Assembly (NCBI GenBank): GCA_043797735.1
Contig: JAZDPH010000050.1
Span: 1-13,206, forward strand
DNA from: BS750m-G77 sp043797735
GTDB lineage: Bacteria; Omnitrophota; Gorgyraeia; Gygaellales; Profunditerraquicolaceae
Direction: 5' to 3'
DNA: 13,206 nucleotides
In this document: in pieces, positions 4,895 through 12,765 of the stretch
Numbering within the stretch: position 1 is the first letter of the stretch
Layout of the letters: each line of letters opens with the position of its first letter
Program-made: the position numbers and the translations under genes
The notes under the pieces: model-generated
What the model was told of the DNA's origin: nothing
What the model saw: the letters and a program-made list of their open reading frames with translations, nothing else
The model's database searches: none

Positions 4895-6223
4895 ATGTCA
4901 GAGATATTAAAAACTTGGGCGTTGGCGCAGGGCCAGCTGAAAAACAGGCTAGGCGAGACGGCCTTTGAGACCTGGATTTTACCTTTAAAACCAAGGCCTA
5001 AGGATGATTCCTGCGTAATATTGGAGGCGCCGGACAAGTTCTTCAAGGAGTGGGTGGAAAAGCATTACGGCCAGTCGATTAATGAGGTGTTGAGCTCCCT
5101 AGGCCCGCTAAAGATCACGGTTGACCTGCGCGCTTGCCCCCCGGAAACAGGAGGGGGCGCCCCGGCAAAAACAGTTGCCCGGCAGATAAGGCCGCCGGAA
5201 CCACTTAACCTAAACTCCCGCTACATCTTTGAAAATTTTATTGTTGGCCCGTCAAACCGCCACTCGCACGCCTACTCTCTGGCGGTGGCCAATTCTCCTG
5301 CCAAGGCATATAATCCGCTATTTATTTACGGCGGAGTGGGCCTAGGAAAAACACACCTTATACAAGCCATCTGTCATCATATTCTCAATAACTCTCCGGT
5401 TAAATTAAAAATTTGCTACCTGCCATCCGAACGCTTCACTAATGAGCTTATCGACGCTATCCAACACCACTCTACCTCCGCCTTCCGGCAAAAATACAGA
5501 AATGTGGATGTCTTGGTTATTGATGACATCCACTTCATCGCCGGCAAAGAGTCAACACAGGAGGAGTTTTTCCACACCTTTAACACTCTCTATGATGCTC
5601 ATAAACAAATTATCTTCTCTTCTGACCGGCCGCCAAAGGAGATATCGAATTTGCAAGAACGGCTAGTGTCGCGCTTTGGTTGGGGCCTGACCACAGACGT
5701 CCAGCCCCCGGACCTGGAAACGCGCGTAGCAATTCTTAAGAAAAAAATAGAGCGGGAACCGGTAATGGTCCCGGATGAGGTCATCTTTTTTATAGCCCAA
5801 CTTATTAAAACTAATATCAGGGAGCTGGAGGGGGCGCTGATACGCACTATAGCATACTCACTCCTTGAGGAAAAAGAGATTAACCTGGAGCTAGCCAAAG
5901 AGGCGTTGAAAGACCTTTTAAGGGAGCCGCAAAAACTAATTACCGTTGATTTTATCCAACGTTGTGTCGCAGAGGAATTTGGGTTATCCCTCCAAGAACT
6001 TAAGACAAAGCGCCGTAATAAAACTATTGTACTACCCCGCCAGATAGCAATGTATTTAAGCAGAGAGTTAACAGACTTGTCTTTACCGGAGATTGGGGAA
6101 TTTTTTGGGGGCAAAGACCACACCACTGTATTATATTCATATAATAAGATTAAAAACTTATTAAATAACAATAAAGCATTACAAGAGAAGGTAGAGAGAG
6201 TTATACAAGTTATTAAACAATAA
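4895..6223 (+). CDS. dnaA: Chromosomal replication initiator DnaA
   Basis: DnaA is the AAA+ ATPase that binds DnaA boxes at oriC, melts the origin and recruits the replicative helicase. The 442-residue product has domain I (about 1-80), a short proline- and glycine-rich domain II linker (about 82-105), an AAA+ core and a DNA-binding domain IV (from about 340). Walker A GGVGLGKTH is at about 146-153, Walker B VLVIDDIHF at about 206-214 and sensor I near 239-247. The arginine-finger box SRFGWGL starts at 259, sensor II NIRELEGA at 317-324, and the family signature GGKDHTTVLYSYNKI is at about 415-429. An in-frame stop at 4874-4876 and the lack of any other start codon fix the ATG. There is no recognisable Shine-Dalgarno sequence, so translation initiation may be weak or unusual. 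Confidence 0.98.
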   Translation: MSEILKTWALAQGQLKNRLGETAFETWILPLKPRPKDDSCVILEAPDKFFKEWVEKHYGQSINEVLSSLGPLKITVDLRACPPETGGGAPAKTVARQIRPPEPLNLNSRYIFENFIVGPSNRHSHAYSLAVANSPAKAYNPLFIYGGVGLGKTHLIQAICHHILNNSPVKLKICYLPSERFTNELIDAIQHHSTSAFRQKYRNVDVLVIDDIHFIAGKESTQEEFFHTFNTLYDAHKQIIFSSDRPPKEISNLQERLVSRFGWGLTTDVQPPDLETRVAILKKKIEREPVMVPDEVIFFIAQLIKTNIRELEGALIRTIAYSLLEEKEINLELAKEALKDLLREPQKLITVDFIQRCVAEEFGLSLQELKTKRRNKTIVLPRQIAMYLSRELTDLSLPEIGEFFGGKDHTTVLYSYNKIKNLLNNNKALQEKVERVIQVIKQ

Positions 6224-6364
6224 ACACACGGGTTATCCAAGGGAAGATTTTATTTTAAAGCCAGTTGTAATACTATGTTAAATCTTTTTCCACCAAAAAA
6301 ACTTCCATTACTTCTATTATGATTTTGTTATATTGTAATACTTTAACAATAATAAGGAGAATAC

Positions 6365-7456
6365 ATGAAAGTTAGTATTAAAAGGAATATTTTACTAAAC
6401 GGTATCCAGACCGTACAAAACATTATTACCGCAAAATCAGCATTACCAATACTTTTAAATATTCTAATAGAAACCCAGCAGGATAAAATGAGGTTAACTG
6501 CCACCGATTTAGATATAGGAATAAACTGTGTAATACCTGTGGATGTACAGGAGCCCGGCGCCATTACAGTGCCGGCTAAGAGGTTTAGCGATATTATTAA
6601 AGAATTATCTTCCGATAACATTAATTTAACCACCAAAAAAAACAACTCTGTAATTATTGAGGCGGAATCCTGCCAATTTAAAATAATGGGGTTAGCTAAA
6701 GATGAGTTTCCTAAACTACCGGAGTTTAAAGATAAAGAAGTTGTACAGTTGGAGCAGGCGGCGCTAAAACAAATATTGGGCCTAGTTTCTTTTGCGGCCT
6801 CAATGGACGAAACCAGGTATATTTTAAACGGCATTCTTTTTAAGGTAGTAAAAAATACCCTTACTCTTGTGGCCACAGATGGAAAGCGCCTGGCAATTGT
6901 AGAGAAAAAAATTAACCAGGAAGCAACCAAAGAGATATCTATTATTGTCCCTATTAAAACAATTCATGAATTAAATCGCAACCTCCAGGAAGAAGGGGAA
7001 TTATCTTTAGTGTTAGGCAATAACCAGGTATTATTTGATATGGGGGATAAAATTATAATTTCCCGCTTAATTGAAGGGGAATTTCCTGATTATCAACAAG
7101 TTGTACCAGCGGTATCAGGCAATAAAATAGTAATTAATCGCGATCAATTTATGTTTGCGGTTAAGAGGGCAGCCTTATTGTCAACGCCGGATTATCAGGC
7201 GGTCAAATTAGAAGTTTTTAAAAATAAACTGGTTATTTCCAAATCCACTCCGGATGTCGGAGAATCGCGCGAAGAGGTTCCCATTGATTACCAAGGAAAA
7301 GAGATGGTTGTTGGTTTTAACCCCCATTATTTAATGGATGTTTTAAAAAATATTAACGAACAGAATGTGGGGTTTGAATTGGTGGACAGCGAAAAGCCGG
7401 GGGTAATCCGTATTGATGGCTATGTTTATGTAGTCTTGCCCATGCGTTTGAGTTAG
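6365..7456 (+). CDS. dnaN: DNA polymerase III beta subunit (sliding clamp)
   Basis: The beta clamp is a ring-shaped homodimer that tethers DNA polymerase III and many repair proteins to DNA. The 363-residue product has normal length and the three repeated clamp folds (about 1-120, 125-245 and 248-363). Recognisable parts are KSALPILLNILIE near the N-terminus, ETRYILNGILFKV and ATDGKRLA in the second domain, and the C-terminal end VVLPMRL typical of the family. A strong AAGGAG five bases upstream supports the ATG. The 141-base gap after dnaA is AT-rich; no convincing promoter was seen in it, though a separate one is possible. Codon use is strongly AT-biased compared with gyrA. Confidence 0.97.
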   Translation: MKVSIKRNILLNGIQTVQNIITAKSALPILLNILIETQQDKMRLTATDLDIGINCVIPVDVQEPGAITVPAKRFSDIIKELSSDNINLTTKKNNSVIIEAESCQFKIMGLAKDEFPKLPEFKDKEVVQLEQAALKQILGLVSFAASMDETRYILNGILFKVVKNTLTLVATDGKRLAIVEKKINQEATKEISIIVPIKTIHELNRNLQEEGELSLVLGNNQVLFDMGDKIIISRLIEGEFPDYQQVVPAVSGNKIVINRDQFMFAVKRAALLSTPDYQAVKLEVFKNKLVISKSTPDVGESREEVPIDYQGKEMVVGFNPHYLMDVLKNINEQNVGFELVDSEKPGVIRIDGYVYVVLPMRLS

Positions 7457-7459
7457 GTT

Positions 7460-7753
7460 ATGGAGACAATTAGGGAAACGATACTTAATGTATTTAAGGG
7501 GTTGTCCTCTAAAAAAGAGAAGGGTATTAATCAGGCGAATGTGTGGGGTTTGTTGGAAAAAACCTTGACAAAAAAAGAATTAAAGCATATAAAGTTTAAT
7601 TATTTCAAGGGAGGTGTTTTGGGGGTAGGGGTAGATTCTTCAACATGGCTCTATAGTTTTAATTTAAAAAAAGAAAAATTACTTAAGTTTTTAAATAATA
7701 ACCCGGGCATTCAACTAAAAGAGATTCGTTTTAATATCGGAGAAATAAAATAA
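7460..7753 (+). CDS. dciA: DUF721 / DciA-like protein, putative helicase loader
   Basis: DciA is the ancestral loader of the replicative helicase DnaB, found in bacteria that lack DnaC or DnaI. The 97-residue product matches the DUF721 core: a leading helix, NVWGLLEKTLTKKEL, then the beta-strand signature GGVLGVGVDSSTWLYSF, the helix KKEKLLKFLNNNPG and the closing strand LKEIRFNIG. Conserved features are the G-V-L-x-V-x-V-D-S-S-x-W motif at about 51-63 and L-N before the last strand. It begins 3 bases after dnaN and occupies the place where recF and a DUF721 gene usually sit together; recF is absent. Assignment rests on motif and context, as the sequence is diverged and short. Confidence 0.8.
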   Translation: METIRETILNVFKGLSSKKEKGINQANVWGLLEKTLTKKELKHIKFNYFKGGVLGVGVDSSTWLYSFNLKKEKLLKFLNNNPGIQLKEIRFNIGEIK

Positions 7754-7764
7754 CTTATTAAAAT

Positions 7765-10224
7765 ATGAGCAAGAAAAAAGAAAAAAACGCCAACCCCCTC
7801 CAGGATACTGCCTCGGATCCTATTAAGTCAAAGGTTTATGACGCCACCACTATACAAGTTTTAGAGGGGATTGAGGCAGTCAGGCGCAGGCCGGCAATGT
7901 ATATTGGCGACACGACTAGCCGCGGATTGCACCATTTGGTTTATGAGGTCATTGATAATAGCGTGGATGAAAGCTTGGCCGGACATTGCGACAGCGTTGA
8001 GGTAGTAATCCATCCTGACAACAGTGCAAGTGTTGTTGATAACGGCAGAGGAATTCCTGTTGATATGCATAAGACCGAAAAAAAACCAGCGGTGGAGGTG
8101 GCTCTGACTACACTGCACGCGGGGGGCAAGTTTGACCATCGGGCTTATAAGGTTTCCGGCGGGCTGCACGGGGTGGGCGTTAGTTGCGTGAATGCGCTTT
8201 CGGATTGGCTGGAGGTAGAGATTAAGAGGGATGATAAAATTTATCATCAACGTTACGAGCGCGGAAAGACCGTGTCAAAATTAACCGTAATAGGAAAGAG
8301 CAAGTCCACCGGCACCAAGGTTACCTTTAAACCCGACCGCACAATTTTTAGCAAAATCGATTTTTCTTATGATATTTTATCGCAGCGTTTAAGAGAGCTG
8401 GCCTTTTTAAATAAGGGCCTCAAGATTAAGTTGTTTGATGAGCGCACAGACAAGGAGGCGGTATTTGAGTTTGCGGGCGGGATCGTTTCTTTTGTTGAGT
8501 ACTTAAATAAAAATAAAAACCCGCTGCATAAAAAAATAATTTATTTTCAAAAATCCCAGGACGACATCATTCTGGATGTGGCGATGCAGTATAACGACGG
8601 TTATGCCGAGGCCTTGTTTTCTTTTGCCAACAACATTAATACTATCGAGGGCGGCACGCACCTTTCCGGATTTAAATCCGCCTTGACCCGGGCGATTAAC
8701 CAGTATGCCAAAGGTAAAAACCTGTTAAAGAACGAACTTAGTATTACCGGAGAGGATGTCCGTGAAGGCCTGACCGCAGTTTTAAGTGTTAAGGTGCCTA
8801 ATCCTCAATTTGAAGGCCAGACTAAGACTAAGCTTGGTAATTCGGAGGTAGAGGGGCTGGTCGCCTCTGCCAGCCTGGAGGCGTTGTCTTCTTTCTACGA
8901 AGAGGAGCCCTCGGTTGCCAATAAGATTATAGATAAGATAATTGTCGCCTCGCGGGCAAGGGAGGCGGCGCGCAAGGCCCGCGAATTAACCCGTAGAAAA
9001 GGCGCGCTTGAGGGCGCCGGCCTGCCCGGGAAACTAGCCGATTGTTCAGAGCGGGACCCGGCTTTATGCGAGCTGTATATCGTGGAAGGCGATTCAGCCG
9101 GAGGGTCGGCCAAACAAGGCAGGGACCGTCGATTTCAGGCAATACTTCCTATTAAGGGTAAGATTCTAAACGTAGAGAAGGCCCGCTTGGACAAAATTTT
9201 GTCCAATGAGGAGATACGCACAATAATTACCGCTCTGGGGACAGGGGTAGGGGAGGAGTTTAATCTGGCCAAGCTGCGCTATAATAAGCTGATACTTATG
9301 GCTGATGCCGACATCGATGGATCCCATATCCGAACGCTTTTACTCACCTTGTTATACCGCCAGATGCCTAAATTGGTAGAAGAGGGGCATGTTTATATTG
9401 CTCAACCCCCGCTTTATAAGATAAAAAGAGGCCAGCGCGAAGAATATATTCAGACCGAACAGCAGATGGATGCGTTGCTGCTGGATTTGGGGATAGAGGG
9501 GTGTAAGTTTATGCGCCTCAAGGATAAAAAGGAGTTTTCAGGCGGGCAATTTAAGGATCTTTTGGCGTTGCTTGTTGAATTAGAAAAAATAGGCAAAATT
9601 TTAGAAAAAAGGGGAGTGAGATTTGCGCAATACCTTACATCTAGGCATCCAAAGACCAAAAAAATGCCAATTTATAAGGTGAAGGTGGAGGAGGCTACCC
9701 ATTTCCTATACTCTGACCAAGAACTAGCTGATTTTACCAAAAAAACAGAAAAAGCAGAGGAACTCGATATTCTAGAGCTCTTTGAGGCTCAAGACATTGA
9801 ACAGGCAATAATTAAAATAGAAAAGTTGGGGTTAGACATCTCTACTTATTATCCTGCAGGGCCCCTTGAGAAGGGGGGGGCTGGGAAAGCCAAGGATTCG
9901 TCCGCGGCTGCAAAACCCCTGTACCGCATTATTAACGATAAGGAGCAAAAGGATCTTTGTGCGCTCAGAGAAATTTTGTCGTATATTGAGGATGCGGCCA
10001 CCAAGGGCATACATATACAAAGATACAAGGGCCTGGGCGAGATGAATCCGCGGCAGCTCTGGGACACCACGATGGACCCGCAGAAGCGCACTATTTTACA
10101 GGTGAAGCTTGAGGACGCGGTGGAGACGGATAAGATGTTTACGGTGTTAATGGGCGATCAGGTTGAGCCTAGGCGGGAATTTATTGAAAGCCACGCTCAT
10201 CAGGTTAAAAATTTGGACGTTTAA
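7765..10224 (+). CDS. gyrB: DNA gyrase subunit B
   Basis: GyrB supplies the ATPase and TOPRIM activities of gyrase, which introduces negative supercoils. The 819-residue product has a GHKL ATPase domain: EVIDNSVDES near 61-70, DNGRGIP at 92-98 and GGLHGVGVS at 132-140. A transducer domain with QTKTKLG (352-358) follows, then the TOPRIM domain with EGDSAGG (441-447) and DADIDGSHI (514-522), and the C-terminal QRYKGLGEMNP. Its length and the extra segment from about 560 to 735 show the large TOPRIM insert found in many Gram-negative lineages. Within that insert residues 697-716 are encoded by a low-complexity stretch with a hairpin and a run of eight G (9862-9880). No Shine-Dalgarno sequence lies at usual distance, so translation probably depends on coupling to dciA 11 bases upstream. 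Confidence 0.97.
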   Translation: MSKKKEKNANPLQDTASDPIKSKVYDATTIQVLEGIEAVRRRPAMYIGDTTSRGLHHLVYEVIDNSVDESLAGHCDSVEVVIHPDNSASVVDNGRGIPVDMHKTEKKPAVEVALTTLHAGGKFDHRAYKVSGGLHGVGVSCVNALSDWLEVEIKRDDKIYHQRYERGKTVSKLTVIGKSKSTGTKVTFKPDRTIFSKIDFSYDILSQRLRELAFLNKGLKIKLFDERTDKEAVFEFAGGIVSFVEYLNKNKNPLHKKIIYFQKSQDDIILDVAMQYNDGYAEALFSFANNINTIEGGTHLSGFKSALTRAINQYAKGKNLLKNELSITGEDVREGLTAVLSVKVPNPQFEGQTKTKLGNSEVEGLVASASLEALSSFYEEEPSVANKIIDKIIVASRAREAARKARELTRRKGALEGAGLPGKLADCSERDPALCELYIVEGDSAGGSAKQGRDRRFQAILPIKGKILNVEKARLDKILSNEEIRTIITALGTGVGEEFNLAKLRYNKLILMADADIDGSHIRTLLLTLLYRQMPKLVEEGHVYIAQPPLYKIKRGQREEYIQTEQQMDALLLDLGIEGCKFMRLKDKKEFSGGQFKDLLALLVELEKIGKILEKRGVRFAQYLTSRHPKTKKMPIYKVKVEEATHFLYSDQELADFTKKTEKAEELDILELFEAQDIEQAIIKIEKLGLDISTYYPAGPLEKGGAGKAKDSSAAAKPLYRIINDKEQKDLCALREILSYIEDAATKGIHIQRYKGLGEMNPRQLWDTTMDPQKRTILQVKLEDAVETDKMFTVLMGDQVEPRREFIESHAHQVKNLDV
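9862..9880 (+). repeat. Palindrome plus G8 run inside gyrB
   Basis: CCCCTT-GAG-AAGGGG (9862-9876) is a perfect 6-base hairpin running directly into a total of eight G (9873-9880), in frame within gyrB. It encodes part of a small-residue-rich loop (Pro-Leu-Glu-Lys-Gly-Gly-Ala-Gly). It looks like an inserted or expanded element in a tolerant loop of the TOPRIM insert, and the homopolymer is a likely slippage site. Confidence 0.5.
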
Positions 10225-12654
10225 ATGTATACGCTAAACGAAAAAATCATTCCCGTTTGTATTGAAGAAGAAGTAAAGAACTCTTATTTAAATTACGCCA
10301 TGAGCGTTATCGTCGGCCGGGCATTGCCCGACGTGCGCGATGGTTTAAAGCCGGTGCACCGCAGGGTCCTTTATGCGATGCAGGAGTTGGTCCTTCAGCA
10401 CAATAAGCCATACAAGAAGTGCGCGCGTATAGTCGGAGAGGTCTTGGGCAAATACCATCCACACGGGGATGTTGCGGTATATGACACCCTGGTAAGAATG
10501 GCGCAGGATTTTTCTCTGCGCTATCCTTTGGTTGACGGGCAGGGCAACTTCGGCTCTATTGACGGCGACGCGCCGGCAGCTATGCGTTATACTGAAGCGC
10601 GCCTGGCGGCAATTGCCGATGAGATACTGACGGACATAGATAAGGGTACGGTCAATTTTGGCCCGAATTTCGATTCCTCCCTGCAGGAGCCGCTTTTATT
10701 GCCGGCGGTTTTACCAAACCTTCTGGTCAATGGCTCCAGCGGCATAGCCGTGGGCATGGCTACGAATATCCCCCCGCATAATTTAGTTGAGGTAGTCGAG
10801 GCGGTTATTTATCTTCTGGATAATCCGGCGGCAGAGTCCAAGGACCTTATGCGCTATATAAAAGGGCCCGATTTCCCGACGGGAGGGATAATCTGCGGCA
10901 GAGGCGGTATTAAAGATGCCTATACTACGGGCAAGGGTAAACTTTCGGTGCGGGCGCGGGCTACAGTAGAGCGCCAAAAGGGAGGCAAGGATTTAATTGT
11001 CATAACCGAAATCCCTTATCAGGTTCAGAAGACAGGTATCATTGAGGCCATAGCAGCGCTGGCAGAGAATAAAAAGATAGAGGGGATTTCCGATATACGC
11101 GACGAATCCGATAAGGACGGAATGCGCATTGTGGTAGAGCTCAAGCGCGATGCGGATTCGCAGATTGTTTTAAACCGGCTTTATAAGCATACGCAGCTTG
11201 AGACTACCTACGGGATTATTATGCTGGCGTTGGTTGAAAGCAGGCCAAGAATTTTAAACCTGCGCCAGATACTTGATTGCTATATCGGCCACCGCAAGGT
11301 GGTCATCCGCAGGCGTACGCAGTTTGAACTGGATAAGGCGTTAAAGAGGGCGCATATACTTGAGGGCCTGAAGATCGCCTTAAAATATATCGACCGCATC
11401 ATTAAGGCAATTAAGACCTCAAAGAATACCCAGGCTGCCAAAGAGCGCCTGATGAAAGAGTTCGGGCTATCTGATATTCAGGCCCAGGCGATACTGGAGA
11501 TGCAGTTGCAGCGGCTGACCGCGCTTGAGCGCGACAAGATAGACGCTGAATACGCGGAGTTACTCAAGAAGATCGAATTATGCAAGGCGATACTTGCCTC
11601 TGAAAAAAAGATCGAGGGGATTATTAAAGACGAACTGGGAGAGCTGAAGGCCAGATACGCGGATGAGCGCAGGACAGATATAGTCGGCCAAGTGCAGGAG
11701 CTGGAGATAGAGGATTTGATAGCAGACGAAGATGTAGTGGTTACTATCAGCCACGGCGGCTATATTAAGCGCCTGCCGGTCAGCTCTTACCGTAAGCAAA
11801 AACGGGGGGGCCGGGGTGCTACCGGCGCCGAAGTTAAGGAGGAGGATTTTGTCGAACATCTCTTTGTCGCCTCCACCAAAAACTACGTTTTAATTTTTAC
11901 CGAAAAAGGCCAGGTGCACTGGCTTAAGGTTTACGAGATCCCTCAGGCCAGCCGCATCTCCAAAGGCAAGGCGATCATCAACCTGATAGACATACCCCCG
12001 GGCTCCAAGATAAGTTCGACTATCCCCATTCAGGAGTTTTCCGGGGATAAGTATCTGGTGATGCTGACCAGAGAGGGGCAGATTAAAAAGACCAAATTGG
12101 AGGCCTATAGTAATCCGCGTAAAGGCGGCATTATCGGAATTACGCTGGATAAGGACGACGCGCTTATCGCCGTGGAGCTTACCGATGGCAAACAGGAGTT
12201 ATTAATCGGCACCCGTCAGGGCAAGGCCTTGAGGTTTTCTGAAAGTAAAGTCAGGGATATGGGCAGGGCTGCGCGGGGGGTGCGCGCGATTTCCCTGGCC
12301 AAAAAAGACCAGGTCATCGCGATGGTATTGGCCCGCAAGGATTCAACAATACTGACGGTTACAGAGCTGGGGTTTGTCAAGCGCACCCTTGCGGAGGCAT
12401 ACCGGCTTACCAGCCGCGGGGGCAAGGGTGTTATTAATATAAAAGTTACCGCTAAGAACGGCGAGGCGGTCAGCCTGAAGTCCGTCAGCGACAAAGATGA
12501 GTTGATGGTTATTACCCAGAATGGAATGTTTTTGCGTTGCGCGGTTAAAGACATCCGCTCAAGCGGCAGGTCTTCGCAGGGGGTCCGCCTTATCAAGCTT
12601 CAGGGCACGGGTCGTGTTTCCTGCATCGCCCAGGTAGTTGCGGAAGAAGAATAA
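10225..12654 (+). CDS. gyrA: DNA gyrase subunit A
   Basis: GyrA carries the DNA-cleaving tyrosine and the DNA-wrapping domain of gyrase. The 809-residue product shows the winged-helix breakage domain with the catalytic Tyr at 122 in AAMRYTEARL. The coiled-coil tower follows, then a six-bladed C-terminal domain starting with the GyrA box QKRGGRG (525-531), which separates it from ParC-type topoisomerase IV. In the quinolone-interacting helix (HPHGDVAVYD, 78-87) the residue aligned with E. coli Ser83 is Val, while Asp87 is kept. The ATG directly follows the gyrB TAA with no spacer and no strong ribosome binding site, so coupled translation is expected. Codon use is visibly GC-richer than in dnaN and dciA. 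Confidence 0.98.
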   Translation: MYTLNEKIIPVCIEEEVKNSYLNYAMSVIVGRALPDVRDGLKPVHRRVLYAMQELVLQHNKPYKKCARIVGEVLGKYHPHGDVAVYDTLVRMAQDFSLRYPLVDGQGNFGSIDGDAPAAMRYTEARLAAIADEILTDIDKGTVNFGPNFDSSLQEPLLLPAVLPNLLVNGSSGIAVGMATNIPPHNLVEVVEAVIYLLDNPAAESKDLMRYIKGPDFPTGGIICGRGGIKDAYTTGKGKLSVRARATVERQKGGKDLIVITEIPYQVQKTGIIEAIAALAENKKIEGISDIRDESDKDGMRIVVELKRDADSQIVLNRLYKHTQLETTYGIIMLALVESRPRILNLRQILDCYIGHRKVVIRRRTQFELDKALKRAHILEGLKIALKYIDRIIKAIKTSKNTQAAKERLMKEFGLSDIQAQAILEMQLQRLTALERDKIDAEYAELLKKIELCKAILASEKKIEGIIKDELGELKARYADERRTDIVGQVQELEIEDLIADEDVVVTISHGGYIKRLPVSSYRKQKRGGRGATGAEVKEEDFVEHLFVASTKNYVLIFTEKGQVHWLKVYEIPQASRISKGKAIINLIDIPPGSKISSTIPIQEFSGDKYLVMLTREGQIKKTKLEAYSNPRKGGIIGITLDKDDALIAVELTDGKQELLIGTRQGKALRFSESKVRDMGRAARGVRAISLAKKDQVIAMVLARKDSTILTVTELGFVKRTLAEAYRLTSRGGKGVINIKVTAKNGEAVSLKSVSDKDELMVITQNGMFLRCAVKDIRSSGRSSQGVRLIKLQGTGRVSCIAQVVAEEE

Positions 12655-12662
12655 ATCCGTTC

Positions 12663-12761
12663 CCATCGTCTAGCCTGGTCCAGGACAAGAGCTTTTTCCA
12701 GCCGCGCCGCAGGCGAGGCGGGATCCCGCCTCGTTCCACTCGGCGGGACAAGCTCTCGACA
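12663..12761 (+). repeat. tRNA-Glu-derived element, copy A, with double-hairpin insert
   Basis: Bases 12663-12696 match the 5' half of the intact tRNA-Glu at 13008 (from CCC of the acceptor stem through the D arm and anticodon 5' stem into TTTT of the loop) with about two differences. Bases 12749-12761 (CAAGCTCTCGACA) match the 3' side of the anticodon arm. Between them lies a 52-base insert (12697-12748). The T arm and 3' acceptor strand are missing, as the sequence changes to unrelated bases at 12762, four bases before the GIY-YIG start codon. It cannot mature into a normal tRNA. It starts nine bases after the gyrA stop codon and so is probably transcribed with gyrA. Confidence 0.85.
12697..12748. 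repeat. Two tandem hairpins inserted in the copy A anticodon loop
   Basis: Unit 1 (12697-12723) has arms TCCAGCC and GGCGGGA with one mismatch and an inner CGCC-GCA-GGCG stem (12705-12715). Unit 2 (12724-12748) has perfect arms TCCCGCC and GGCGGGA around an 11-base loop. The two units meet at GGGA/TCCC, and the junction is the centre of a 20-base perfect palindrome (12714-12733). The insert lies between the TTTT and CAAG of the anticodon loop, the same site as in copy C. Confidence 0.85.
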
Positions 12762-12765
12762 GAAG

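Noticed and set aside
5599..6240. 213-codon minus-strand frame opposite dnaA
   Set aside because: Long because of codon bias on the opposite strand; no protein features, and dnaA is certain.
6224..6364. Separate dnaN promoter and extra DnaA boxes in the dnaA-dnaN gap
   Set aside because: The gap is AT-rich with several weak -10-like words, and TTATCCAAG near 6234 matches only 7 of 9 DnaA-box positions; none is convincing.
12663..12761. Copy A as an intron-containing functional tRNA-Glu
   Set aside because: The T arm and 3' acceptor strand are missing, the insert is too short for a group I intron, and archaeal-type tRNA introns are not expected in bacteria.
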